DNA of 64,000 nucleotides from Caryophanales bacterium (GTDB lineage Bacteria > Bacillota > Bacilli > CAJFEE01), in contig JAQSYP010000005.1 of assembly GCA_029256085.1 (NCBI GenBank), positions 62,001-126,000 of the forward strand. Reading direction: 5' to 3'. The position numbers and the translations under genes are program-made. The notes under the pieces were generated by a model. It was not told where the DNA came from. It made no database searches and was given only the letters and a program-made list of their open reading frames with translations. Below, piece after piece: positions 53,337 through 62,163 of the stretch; the stretch's first letter is position 1; each line of letters starts with the position of its first letter.

Positions 53337-53453
53337 TATGCGCTCGAAATGCATGCATTTCGCCAGCGGGAACAGCACGAGCCGAAAATCCACTTTTGCA
53401 AGTTTTACTTGCAAAAATTAGTTGAGGCCGTGCCCGCGGAAAGAGAGCGCATA
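53337..53453 (-). repeat. Structured GC-rich intergenic repeat R2, reverse orientation
   Basis: Reverse complement of the 5383-5500 block over almost its full length: AAATGCATGCATTTCG palindrome, GAACAGCACGAGCCGAAAAT, TTTTGCAAGT...ACTTGCAAAA stem, GAGGCCGTGCCCGCGGAAAG. Outer arms ATGCGCTC and GAGCGCAT. In a 311-bp gap between convergent genes. Confidence 0.82.
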
Positions 53454-53503
53454 TATGAAAGTCTAAAATTATTTTATGGACTTGGCTTTATTGAGATATA
53501 TTT

Positions 53504-54037
53504 TTAATAAGAAGCCATTATTGGAATTAGCGCATCTTTCTCTGCTTTTGTTAGAAGATTCTCAGCAAGGGGAAATAAGATTTCTTCTTCTTTTGTAAAA
53601 TGATCAAAAAGAATGTTCATTGTTTCCATTAAATCTCCAGATAACAATTTAGCTTTTTCACCATCAATGCTATTTATCCATTCGCCATAATTAGCTTGAA
53701 ATCTTCTCATTAATTTTTTAGCAGTATTATGTTCTGCTTCCATAACGGAAATTGGTCCACCTTCTCGACCAATTAATTTGGCTAGTGCTTCAAATAAAGC
53801 ACCTTCCTCCTTATCAGCATGAGGTTCAATATCAGTTATAAAATTTACTAACATGTTATTAAGTTCAGATAATTTATCCGATAGATTATTTGTATCGCCT
53901 GTATATATTAACTTACTTTTGATGTATATATTTTCCATTTGTGCTCTTAAACCTGGATGTTCAGCAATTAATATTTCTATTGCCTCATGATAAGGCCTGG
54001 CAGGCATGTTTTCAATCATTGAATGACAATTCAACAT
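53504..54037 (-). CDS. Hemerythrin domain protein
   Basis: 177 residues forming a four-helix hemerythrin-like bundle. Iron-ligand positions are visible in 'EHPGLRAQM', 'DIEPHADKEEGALFE', 'EAEHNTAKKLMRRF' and 'LFDHFTKEEEILFP'. It would bind a di-iron centre and sense or scavenge oxygen or NO. The promoter has an Fnr-type box at class II spacing. AAAGGAGGAATG precedes the start. Single-gene unit. Confidence 0.9.
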   Translation of the reverse strand: MLNCHSMIENMPARPYHEAIEILIAEHPGLRAQMENIYIKSKLIYTGDTNNLSDKLSELNNMLVNFITDIEPHADKEEGALFEALAKLIGREGGPISVMEAEHNTAKKLMRRFQANYGEWINSIDGEKAKLLSGDLMETMNILFDHFTKEEEILFPLAENLLTKAEKDALIPIMASY

Positions 54038-54072
54038 AAATCATTCCTCCTTTATTACAACTATTTAACAGT

Positions 54073-54115
54073 ATTGTAATGTGAATTTTATATGAAAGCT
54101 GTGATATTCTTCACA
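54073..54115 (-). promoter_or_regulatory. Fnr-type site and promoter of the hemerythrin gene
   Basis: A perfect TGTGA-N6-TCACA dyad occupies 54100-54115. On the minus strand a -10 TACAAT spans 54078-54073. The dyad centre is 29.5 bp before it, placing the box at about -41.5, the class II activation position used by Fnr/CRP proteins. Confidence 0.65.
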
Positions 54116-54183
54116 AATTACTTTTATTTATTTAAATTATGCTCATACTAAGGTTGTAAAATTCTTGAAAGGGTGGAAAACAA

Positions 54184-54888
54184 ATGAAGAAAATCATCAA
54201 TGTTATGTCATTATGTCTGTTTTTACTTTTCGGATTTGGAGGATCAGCTTTTGCTAATGAGGCTGTGAGTGACGATTCAGCTAGAAACTACGATTGCAAG
54301 TTTAAGTACTTCGGTCATAACAGTATTGGTGCTATGCACGCAACAATGATGAAGGAATTACTTGGGTTTCTAAAGTTAGATGAAGAAACATTTAAACAAA
54401 AAGTAAAAGAAGGAAAAACATGGGGGCAAATAGCAAAAGAACAAGGTGTGTCAGAACAAGCTCTTGTAGATTTTAGATTAAAACAAGCTTATGCAAAACT
54501 TGACGCTAAGGTAAAAGAGGGCGTAATTACTGTTGAGCAAGCTGAAAAAATGAAACTTCATATTAAACAAAATTCAAAAAACTTCTTAAACAGAGTACCA
54601 ATGTCTAAACATTTTCATGGTAAGTTTAATTCTGCAATTAGAGAAGATTTACTAAATTTCTTAAAACTAGATCAGAAGCAATTTGCGGACAAGCTAAAAA
54701 GTGGAAAGACTTTATTACAAATTGCAGAAGAACAAGGGATTACTAAAGAACAGCTAATGAAATTTTATATGGATGCAGAATCAAAAATGCTAGATAAAGG
54801 TGTTAGTGAAGGTAAACTGACGCAAGATCAGGCAGATAAAATGAAGAAAAGTTTCGAAGAGCAATTAAATAGTTTTCTTAGAAAGTAA
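54184..54888 (+). CDS. Secreted protein with two ~40-residue helical repeats
   Basis: 234 residues with a signal peptide (1-24, 'GSAFANEA'). Two repeats share a pattern: 'LLGFLKLDEETFKQKVKEGK' and 'LLNFLKLDQKQFADKLKSGK', each followed by 'IAKEQGVSEQAL' or 'IAEEQGITKEQL' and a region ending 'GxITxEQAEKM' or 'GKLTQDQADKM'. It resembles the YckD/DUF2680 type of exported Bacillus proteins of unknown role. GGGTGG upstream. The Fnr-type dyad is also upstream of it (69 bp before the ATG). Confidence 0.8.
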   Translation: MKKIINVMSLCLFLLFGFGGSAFANEAVSDDSARNYDCKFKYFGHNSIGAMHATMMKELLGFLKLDEETFKQKVKEGKTWGQIAKEQGVSEQALVDFRLKQAYAKLDAKVKEGVITVEQAEKMKLHIKQNSKNFLNRVPMSKHFHGKFNSAIREDLLNFLKLDQKQFADKLKSGKTLLQIAEEQGITKEQLMKFYMDAESKMLDKGVSEGKLTQDQADKMKKSFEEQLNSFLRK

Positions 54889-54924
54889 AAAAGAAGCCTC
54901 ACGAAGCACATTGAATCAGTATTT

Positions 54925-54949
54925 TACACCCTTATGGGTGTATTTTTTT
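54925..54949 (+). terminator. Intrinsic terminator of the secreted-protein gene
   Basis: TACACCC-TTAT-GGGTGTA followed by T7. Confidence 0.88.
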
Positions 54950-55037
54950 ATGCCAAAAGTCATAACTATCAAAATATTTGTATAGGTTGTTTAGTATAAT
55001 TAAAATAAATAAAAAATTAAATTAAAGGATGGTAGGT

Positions 55038-56006
55038 ATGGAACTATGGGTAAAATATCTTGATTTAGTACCAGAAAATTATCTAAAAGGCTTTATTAAG
55101 TTGATAAACTGTAAGATACCAGGGTTTAGGCCCGACGATAGCGCAAAGATTCCTCGAAGAATTCTAAAACAAATATTAATTAAAAAAAATCATATTCTAA
55201 AGCTTAAAGAAGAGGCAGAACGTTTAGCTAAAAGAGAAAATATAGCCAATATAGATGAAAAAGAACTCCAAAATCTCACATGCGACTCTCCAGAGAAAAC
55301 ATTTACATACTCCTTTGTCCTAATAAATAGCGAGAAAGAACCACATAGAAGAAAAGCACTTCAATTAATCGAGTCTACTTTACAAGAAGATAAAAAAGAA
55401 CGTAAAACAAATAACACACAACTTGAAAATAATGAAACTAAATCATTGAAACTAGAGTTAGATAAAAAAGAAAAAATTTATAGAGATCTTCAAAGTAAAA
55501 GTTCAAAGGAAATTAGCGAACTTAAAAAAGAAAATAAAAAACTCAGAAAAGAGCTTATAAATATAAAGAATAGTTTATTAAATGAAAAACAAGAAAACAA
55601 AAAAATAGCAGCTGAATTAGATGATTTATTTAATAGTTATAATGATGTATCTCAAAAATTACAACAGCTAACTTTATTAAGTAATGAAAAACAACTCAAA
55701 ATTAATGACCTGAATGCTAAACTGCTAAATAATCCGATAAACAAAAATATAAAAAATAATCTTCTAATTGGGATGCCCCCATACGACTTGAAACTAGCGA
55801 ACTGCAATGATTTTGAGTTTTTGAAAGATGAACATATATGTAATTTTTTAGAAGTAAATAACCTTGAACAGTACGACAACATTTACATAATTAAATCTGA
55901 GTTACAAAACAAAAATTTCATTCAACTACGAAGGGCATTATTAAATATTAACTATAGTGTTTTTGAAAATGCCAATGAACTAAGTTTATTTATAAAGGGG
56001 AATTAA
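55038..56006 (+). CDS. Coiled-coil protein, first gene of a McrBC-like system
   Basis: 322 residues from ATG 55038 (AAGGA 8 bp upstream; an ATG at 55029 is also open). Three parts: a helical N-terminal domain (1-110) with 'GFRPDDSAKIPRRILKQIL'; a long Lys/Glu/Asn-rich coiled coil (about 115-235); and a small alpha/beta C-terminal domain (about 240-320, 'LLIGMPPYDLKL', 'YDNIYIIKSELQ'). I recognise no known family. Two bases separate it from the AAA+ gene, so it is part of that operon and may be a sensor or assembly subunit, inferred only from position. Confidence 0.8.
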   Translation: MELWVKYLDLVPENYLKGFIKLINCKIPGFRPDDSAKIPRRILKQILIKKNHILKLKEEAERLAKRENIANIDEKELQNLTCDSPEKTFTYSFVLINSEKEPHRRKALQLIESTLQEDKKERKTNNTQLENNETKSLKLELDKKEKIYRDLQSKSSKEISELKKENKKLRKELINIKNSLLNEKQENKKIAAELDDLFNSYNDVSQKLQQLTLLSNEKQLKINDLNAKLLNNPINKNIKNNLLIGMPPYDLKLANCNDFEFLKDEHICNFLEVNNLEQYDNIYIIKSELQNKNFIQLRRALLNINYSVFENANELSLFIKGN

Positions 56007-56008
56007 CA

Positions 56009-58045
56009 ATGAATGAAAAGAGCTTAGGTATATATATGTTAGGTGTACTTTCAAACGTTGAAGAGATTGAGGAAGCGTTTGGAAGAACTAAAAGTGCATT
56101 TATAAATAGTCAGAATAGCATACAGTTTTTAATTAAATCCATATCTCAACCACCAGAGAATCTCTCCAGTGAAATATTTTATACTTGTTTCTCATCCGAA
56201 TTAGAACAATGTGGATTCATAGATGATTTAAGGGAACTAGACCATAGACGCGAAAAGAACTTTATCGATTATATGAATAATTATGTCATTGCATTTGTCC
56301 CTTATAAAAAAATGCGAGGTAATGAACCCGTATATCTTGCAAAGGAAATAAAACTAATAAAGAAAAATGATTCTTATTTAGAAAATTCAAGATATATTCC
56401 CGTTCCAGTCTTTAGTTACGAAAAGCATAAAATAACTATTAATGAATTTAAGTATAAACTTATGAACCGGAAGTACGTCGGTCAAATATCTTACTATTCA
56501 AGAGAAAATGAAGACACACCGCCTTATGTGTTGTGGGCAGATGATGAACTAAATTATACAGCTTTTGGGCATTTTAGTAGTCATACGTATGCACATGGTG
56601 GTTTTAATTTTAGTGGCGTTGATGATTTAAAAGAATGTAATACAGCTTGCCATCTATACGACGATTCATATTTTATTAACGATAATATTATTTTTATAAA
56701 AACAGAAATATTTAATGATATAAATAGCTTGCTAGATTCTGGATTGGCTAGTCCGGTCCCTAAAATAGACTTAACTAATAAAGAGTTTATACAACGCACA
56801 CATGAATATTCTCAATTAAAACCAAATTACGCCCAATTTGAGATTAATACGAGTCCAACTTCTACGCTTGTATTAGATAAACAAATTGATAACACGTGTT
56901 TGGATAGTATTAGGAATCCTTCAGAAATTGAATTTCTTAATCGATTTATTCAAGTTGCAAGAGACAATGGTTTGAACTATTCAGAAAAGGATCTTGTTAA
57001 TTTTCATATATCGATGAAAGTATCAAATTTAGTCATTTTACAAGGTATGAGCGGAACAGGGAAATCAAGAATTGTACAAACCTACGCAAAGGCACTAGGA
57101 ATTTCAAAGAATAGCGAAAAGTTGGTAGTTATTCCTGTAAGGCCCTCTTGGACTGATGATTCTGACTTGTTAGGGTATGTAGACACGATTAATTCAATCT
57201 ATAGAGCAGGAGACTCAAAGCTAGCAGATGCTTTAGTTTCAGCTAGTAAAGAGGAAAATCGTGACAAACTTTATATTATTTTATTCGATGAAATGAATTT
57301 GGCTAGAATAGAGCACTATTTTTCACAATTTTTATCCGTACTTGAAATGGAAAATAGAAATCTCCAATTATATAACAATAGCCTAGAAGGCAGGTTGTAC
57401 AACTCGGTAGTTTATCCACCAAACATTAGTATCCATGAGAACGTAATGTTTGTAGGAACAGTTAACATTGATGAATCTACATTTCACTTCTCAGATAAAG
57501 TACTAGATAGATCTAATGTTATTAGTTTAGATGTACTTCCATTTAACCAGTTAAAGAAACTACTCGATGAATCAGGAAAAAGAAAATCAGAAGAAATACG
57601 AACTTCTGAGACGAAAAAATATACTTTAGAAGATTTCACTAACTTTAGAAATCAAGAGTGGAAAATACAACTTTCAGAAAGAGAATTAGATTTTCTCTGG
57701 TCGTTACATGGTCTAATGAATAGAGTTAATAGAAATTTAGGGATTGGACCGAGAATTATAAGACAAATAGACTTGTATATGAAAAACGTACCCGAGAATC
57801 TCTACTTAAATAGAGGGGAAGCGTTTGATTTGCAAATCGTTCAGAGGGTCATTACTAAAGTTCGAGGATCCGAGGAGATGCTTAAAAGCTTAGTAGGTTA
57901 TTATAACTGTGAACATAATATGGTAATTGAAAGTGATTTCAGAGATCTTATTGAAAAATTTAAAGATATATCAGATTTTAAGGAAACGATAATGATCTTA
58001 AATCAAAAAGCGAAAGAGCTGAAGTACAATGGTTATGCTTTCTAA
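56009..58045 (+). CDS. McrB-like AAA+ NTPase
   Basis: 678 residues. The N-terminal 300 are unassigned (possible ligand-recognition module). The AAA+ core has Walker A GMSGTGKS (346-353), Walker B ILFDEMN (D427, E428) and 'GTVNIDESTFHFSDKVLDRSN', the McrB-type segment (classical MNTADRS) that marks this GTPase/ATPase branch. A C-terminal helical part follows. AAGGGGAA precedes the ATG. The last 17 bp overlap the nuclease gene. In McrBC systems this subunit translocates nucleic acid and activates the nuclease partner. Confidence 0.88.
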   Translation: MNEKSLGIYMLGVLSNVEEIEEAFGRTKSAFINSQNSIQFLIKSISQPPENLSSEIFYTCFSSELEQCGFIDDLRELDHRREKNFIDYMNNYVIAFVPYKKMRGNEPVYLAKEIKLIKKNDSYLENSRYIPVPVFSYEKHKITINEFKYKLMNRKYVGQISYYSRENEDTPPYVLWADDELNYTAFGHFSSHTYAHGGFNFSGVDDLKECNTACHLYDDSYFINDNIIFIKTEIFNDINSLLDSGLASPVPKIDLTNKEFIQRTHEYSQLKPNYAQFEINTSPTSTLVLDKQIDNTCLDSIRNPSEIEFLNRFIQVARDNGLNYSEKDLVNFHISMKVSNLVILQGMSGTGKSRIVQTYAKALGISKNSEKLVVIPVRPSWTDDSDLLGYVDTINSIYRAGDSKLADALVSASKEENRDKLYIILFDEMNLARIEHYFSQFLSVLEMENRNLQLYNNSLEGRLYNSVVYPPNISIHENVMFVGTVNIDESTFHFSDKVLDRSNVISLDVLPFNQLKKLLDESGKRKSEEIRTSETKKYTLEDFTNFRNQEWKIQLSERELDFLWSLHGLMNRVNRNLGIGPRIIRQIDLYMKNVPENLYLNRGEAFDLQIVQRVITKVRGSEEMLKSLVGYYNCEHNMVIESDFRDLIEKFKDISDFKETIMILNQKAKELKYNGYAF

Positions 58046-59738
58046 AAAAAATACTCCATTTTCTGTTATTTATAAAATAGAAAATAGGGAACTAAAAATA
58101 AACAGTATATATGATAATCTTAGCGAATTTTATGATAACCTTGATTTGGCTATTAATATAGATGAGGATTCAAATGTTCAACTTAATTTTTCATGTAATA
58201 TTGAAGATGCAAAATTATTTATGGACGGTCTTGATTCTGTTAGCATTTCTAGTATTAAAGAAGATGATAAAGGGCCATATATAAATCCTACTAATAGGTT
58301 TATAGATATATTTCATTATAATAGTTTCCCCTTGATTCCAGGTACATACGTAATTTGTGTAATTATTAACAACAGAAAATATTATTCTGGTTTCAAGGTG
58401 AAAGCACGGCATATTTCAGAAAACCAACTTGTGATTATGAAATCAGAAACCGAACTACTTATTACAGAACTTGCAAATGAGGTAATCAATAATAACTACG
58501 ATTTACTTGACGAGAGTAGTAATATTCCAATTGAACTTAACTATTTTGGGTTTATAATAAAAACTTATTCAGATAGTTTAATAGGTTCAATAAATGATAT
58601 AATCCTTAAGTTTAATCATAAGCTTAAGAAGAATTATAATTTTATAAATAGTGATAAAATAGGCCTTCACGATGAAAGATCTATTAACATGTATAATCGG
58701 AAACCAATAATATCAAATAAGATTATCGCTCCAGTTTATGAAATTGATTATGATTTACCTGAAAACAGAATGCTAAAACGAATGGTAAAGTGTATATGCA
58801 GTAGATTCCGAGAAATTAAAGATTTATATGAGAAGACAATCGAAGGACTACAAGAGGATAAGTTCAAATCTTTACAAAACGAATTAAGTATTTTACACGG
58901 CGAGAGTTTAAAAATTATAAATGCCTGTGAGAAATTCTTAAATAATACTAACGTTAAGCTAATATCTACTGTTAATGCTAATAAATTTAATCACGTAACT
59001 TTTCATGATCCAAGATATAGTATTATATATAATATCTTCAAGCGCGTTGAAGGCGAATTTAAAGTTAGTATTGATAGTAAGTTACTCTTAAATTTCAAAA
59101 GAACTGCAAAGCTATATGAAATTTGGGGATTTACAAAGATCATCCACATTTTGAAAAAAGAGCTTAATTTTTTACCAGTCAAAGGTTGGGTATTTAATAA
59201 TCTTAATAATTCAAATGTTATTGTAAGTAATTTGAATTCTAATACAGTTGTTGAAATGGTAAAAGAAGACTTAACAATCAAGCTTCATTTCGATAAACAG
59301 ATTCCATATAGTAGTACAAAAACTGATTTAGATAATTCACCATTATATACAATTGATGTAAATAACCGCCCAGATGTTAGGTTGGATTTTTATAGAAATA
59401 ATTCTTTTTTAGGAAGCATTGTTATGGATTTTAAGTTTAGAAAAATAAGCAGTATTTGGGATAACTCCAAAACTGAGGTGAAGGATAGACCAACAACTAT
59501 GCTACAGCTCACTAGATATTATACAGGACTAATGAGCAAATATTTACTAGATAACACTAATAAGATGTTAAGACCTGTGTATGAGGTGTGGGCATTTTTT
59601 CCTAATAATAATTTTAGTAATACAAAAGAAGAGTATATCGAAGATTACAGGTTAAGGTTACTTTGTTTAAGACCAGGTGAAGATAATCAACATATTTCAG
59701 AAAATATTAGAAATGCAATCGGATATTTAAGCAAATAA
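58029..59738 (+). CDS. McrC-like DUF2357 and PD-(D/E)XK nuclease
   Basis: 569 residues. The middle ('YEIDYDLPENRMLKRMVKCI') fits DUF2357, a partner domain found with McrB-like ATPases. The C-terminal domain has a PD-(D/E)XK layout: P448-D449, D453 and D467-F-K469 in 'PDVRLDF' and 'IVMDFKFR', followed by 'TMLQLTRYYTGL'. The active-site residues look intact. It starts inside the AAA+ gene by a 17-bp overlap and ends the operon at a strong terminator. It is expected to cut nucleic acid when activated by the AAA+ ring. Confidence 0.88.
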   Translation: MVMLSKKNTPFSVIYKIENRELKINSIYDNLSEFYDNLDLAINIDEDSNVQLNFSCNIEDAKLFMDGLDSVSISSIKEDDKGPYINPTNRFIDIFHYNSFPLIPGTYVICVIINNRKYYSGFKVKARHISENQLVIMKSETELLITELANEVINNNYDLLDESSNIPIELNYFGFIIKTYSDSLIGSINDIILKFNHKLKKNYNFINSDKIGLHDERSINMYNRKPIISNKIIAPVYEIDYDLPENRMLKRMVKCICSRFREIKDLYEKTIEGLQEDKFKSLQNELSILHGESLKIINACEKFLNNTNVKLISTVNANKFNHVTFHDPRYSIIYNIFKRVEGEFKVSIDSKLLLNFKRTAKLYEIWGFTKIIHILKKELNFLPVKGWVFNNLNNSNVIVSNLNSNTVVEMVKEDLTIKLHFDKQIPYSSTKTDLDNSPLYTIDVNNRPDVRLDFYRNNSFLGSIVMDFKFRKISSIWDNSKTEVKDRPTTMLQLTRYYTGLMSKYLLDNTNKMLRPVYEVWAFFPNNNFSNTKEEYIEDYRLRLLCLRPGEDNQHISENIRNAIGYLSK

Positions 59739-59740
59739 AA

Positions 59741-59770
59741 AGAGGCTGGGAAAGTTTATCCCAGCCTCTT
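59741..59770. terminator. Bidirectional terminator between the McrBC-like operon and pdxK
   Basis: AGAGGCTGGGA and TCCCAGCCTCTT arms with a 7-nt loop and A/T runs on both sides. Confidence 0.92.
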
Positions 59771-59788
59771 ACATGATTTTTATTTTTA

Positions 59789-60607
59789 TTATTCTTCACC
59801 AAAAACTCTTAATGCAGAATGTCTTGTAGGACCTACATATTGATTTAACGGGAATGAGTGTTTAATAGCTGCAGTGATGAATTTTTTAGCAGTATAGATT
59901 GCTTCTTTTACATCATTTCCTTTTGCGATTTCAGCAGTAATGCAAGCTGAAATAGTGCAACCAGCTCCGTGAGTAAATCCACCTTCAATTTTCTCACCTT
60001 CAAGAATTTCAAATTCATTACCATCATAAAGTACGTCGACTGCTTTGTCAGTTCCTTGAAGCTTGCTTCCGCCTTTAACTAGTACGTATTTAACACCTAG
60101 AGATTGGATTCTTTGTGCTGCTTCTTTCATTTCTTCAATAGAAGTAATAGGCGCCATTCCAGCTAATTGAGCTGCCTCAAATAAATTAGGAGTTACTACT
60201 AAAGCTTTTGGAACTAATAAGTCTCTAATTGCATTGTTAACCTCTGGAAAAACTGCTTCGTCAGCACCCTTACAAACCATTACTGGGTCAACTATTACAT
60301 TCTTAAGATCGTATGTATCAATAGTTTCAACGGCAAGTTTGATAATTTCTTCAGTTGCTAGCATACCAGTTTTCATCGCATCAACGCCGATACCCTTAAG
60401 AGAAGTTTTTAGTTGTTCTCTAATAGTGCTAAGTTCTACTGGAAATACTCCGTGTGCCCAATTATTATCAGGGTCCATCGTTACGATTGTTGTTAAGGCT
60501 ACCATTCCATAAACGTCACGCTCTTGGAATGTTTTTAAATCAGCTTGTAGACCAGCTCCACCACTTGTATCTGAACCTGCGAAAGTTAATGCTTTGTACA
60601 TTGTCAT
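59789..60607 (-). CDS. pdxK: Pyridoxine/pyridoxal kinase (ThiD-like)
   Basis: 272 residues of the ribokinase-like ThiD family. The start MTMYKALTFAGSDTSGG, 'MKTGML', 'VIDPVMVCKGA'-like region and 'GFTHGAGCTISA' (anion hole with Cys) match the Bacillus PdxK that phosphorylates B6 vitamers, the ThiD paralog not linked to thiamin genes. No thi genes are nearby. GGAGGTATTTTA upstream. Confidence 0.88.
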   Translation of the reverse strand: MTMYKALTFAGSDTSGGAGLQADLKTFQERDVYGMVALTTIVTMDPDNNWAHGVFPVELSTIREQLKTSLKGIGVDAMKTGMLATEEIIKLAVETIDTYDLKNVIVDPVMVCKGADEAVFPEVNNAIRDLLVPKALVVTPNLFEAAQLAGMAPITSIEEMKEAAQRIQSLGVKYVLVKGGSKLQGTDKAVDVLYDGNEFEILEGEKIEGGFTHGAGCTISACITAEIAKGNDVKEAIYTAKKFITAAIKHSFPLNQYVGPTRHSALRVFGEE

Positions 60608-60781
60608 GTTAAAATACCTCCATACTTCTGAAAAATAAACTCACATTGAAACTATTTTAATACTAAAAGGTTCTAATCCGCAATAACAATATTGATATTA
60701 GAAAACCATTATGATAGAGTGAATGGCACAATAACCTCGAATACTATTGAGAATTGAAAGAAAAGCAAGGAGTTTTTATAA

Positions 60782-61966
60782 ATGTTAGAACTAAGAGGAA
60801 AATATAACAGCGCAAAAGTTTTCACAGACAATATCGAGGAAACTGCTACTAGTCAAATTATTGAACTGTGCAGCCATGAATTCGCTAGTGGAAGTAAAAT
60901 TAGAATTATGCCAGATACACATGCAGGTGCTGGATGCACAATCGGTACTACAATGACAATTAAGGATAAAGTAGTTCCAAATTTAGTAGGCGTTGACATC
61001 GGTTGTGGGATGGAAACAATTAAAATTTCAAACAAAAATATTGATTTTAATAAACTTGATGAAGTCATAAGGAAATATATTCCAAGTGGATTCAACATTC
61101 GTGATGAAGCGCATAAATATTCTAAAAATATACCTTATGAAAATTTAAGGGCTACTCGTTTAGATTTAAATAGAGCATCTAAGTCAATTGGAACACTAGG
61201 TGGCGGGAATCACTTCATTGAAATGAACGAAGACAATAATGGTACTGTGTATTTAGTAATCCACAGCGGAAGTCGGAATTTAGGCAAACAAGTGGCTGAA
61301 GAATATCAAAAAATAGCAGTAAGAGAACTTAGCAATAAAGATTACTTGGTTAAAGAGGTAATAGATAAATTAAAAGCAGAAGGTAGACAAAAAGAAATTC
61401 AAAGTGAAGTTGCAAATATTAAAGTTCCAAAGTTTAATCCACAATTAGCGTATTTGCAGGGAACTAGTTTTGATAACTATATAAATGATATGAAAATTGT
61501 ACAGCAGTTTGCAGTGCTTAATCGTAAAGCTATGATTGATGAAATTGTTAATCATATGAAGTTTGATATAATTGAACAATTTACTACTATTCACAATTAT
61601 ATAGACACTAACAATATGATTTTACGAAAAGGCGCAATCTCAGCACAAAAAGGCGAAAAAGTTATAATACCAATAAACATGAGAGACGGAAGCATTATTG
61701 CAGTAGGAAAAGGGAATGAAGATTGGAACTTCTCAGCTCCCCATGGTGCAGGGCGATTAATGTCACGAAGTAAAGCAAAAGATATAGTTAGCATAGAGGA
61801 ATTCAGAGACACGATGAAAAACGTTTGGACTACTAGTGTTACACAGTCGACATTAGATGAAAGTCCTTTTGCATATAAACCAATCCAAGAAATTGTTGAC
61901 AACGTAGAAGATACAGTGGAAATATTAGAAATAATTAAACCACTATATAACTTTAAATCTAACTAA
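60782..61966 (+). CDS. rtcB: RtcB family RNA ligase
   Basis: 394 residues, a bacterial RtcB of the shorter kind. 'PDTHAGAGCTIGTTM' and 'GVDIGCGM' (metal-binding C75) are present, as are 'GGGNHFIE' and 'APHGAGRLMSR' with H321, the expected guanylated histidine. RtcB joins RNA 2',3'-cyclic phosphate and 5'-OH ends. No archease or RtcR/RtcA gene is adjacent, so the RNA substrate is unknown; repair of cleaved tRNA is one option. CAAGGAG precedes the ATG. Confidence 0.92.
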   Translation: MLELRGKYNSAKVFTDNIEETATSQIIELCSHEFASGSKIRIMPDTHAGAGCTIGTTMTIKDKVVPNLVGVDIGCGMETIKISNKNIDFNKLDEVIRKYIPSGFNIRDEAHKYSKNIPYENLRATRLDLNRASKSIGTLGGGNHFIEMNEDNNGTVYLVIHSGSRNLGKQVAEEYQKIAVRELSNKDYLVKEVIDKLKAEGRQKEIQSEVANIKVPKFNPQLAYLQGTSFDNYINDMKIVQQFAVLNRKAMIDEIVNHMKFDIIEQFTTIHNYIDTNNMILRKGAISAQKGEKVIIPINMRDGSIIAVGKGNEDWNFSAPHGAGRLMSRSKAKDIVSIEEFRDTMKNVWTTSVTQSTLDESPFAYKPIQEIVDNVEDTVEILEIIKPLYNFKSN

Positions 61967-61977
61967 AAGTGAATAAG

Positions 61978-62014
61978 AACAAGACTTGTTTTTATGGCAG
62001 GTCTTGTTTTTTTT
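61978..62014 (+). terminator. Intrinsic terminator of rtcB
   Basis: AACAAGACTTG and CAGGTCTTGTT arms (one G-U), followed by T8. Confidence 0.88.
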
Positions 62015-62020
62015 AGCCAT

Positions 62021-62104
62021 AATTCGACAAGTGGCAGATAAAATTCAAGAAGTGGAAGATAAATTGAGCCAACTGGAAGATAAATTAATTAAAGTGGAAG
62101 ATAA
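62021..62104 (-). repeat. 21-bp array, 4 units, reverse orientation of the TTGTCGAA family
   Basis: Units start at 62021, 62042, 62063 and 62084, exactly 21 bp apart, each ending TGGAAGATAA or TGGCAGATAA. The first begins AATTCGACAAGTGG, whose complement carries the CTTGTCGAA end motif of the plus-strand arrays. It begins 6 bp after the rtcB terminator. Confidence 0.88.
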
Positions 62105-62163
62105 AAAAATTATAATATGTTTGCTCTCACGCTACTGAATGGATGTTTAATTCGACAATAAAA

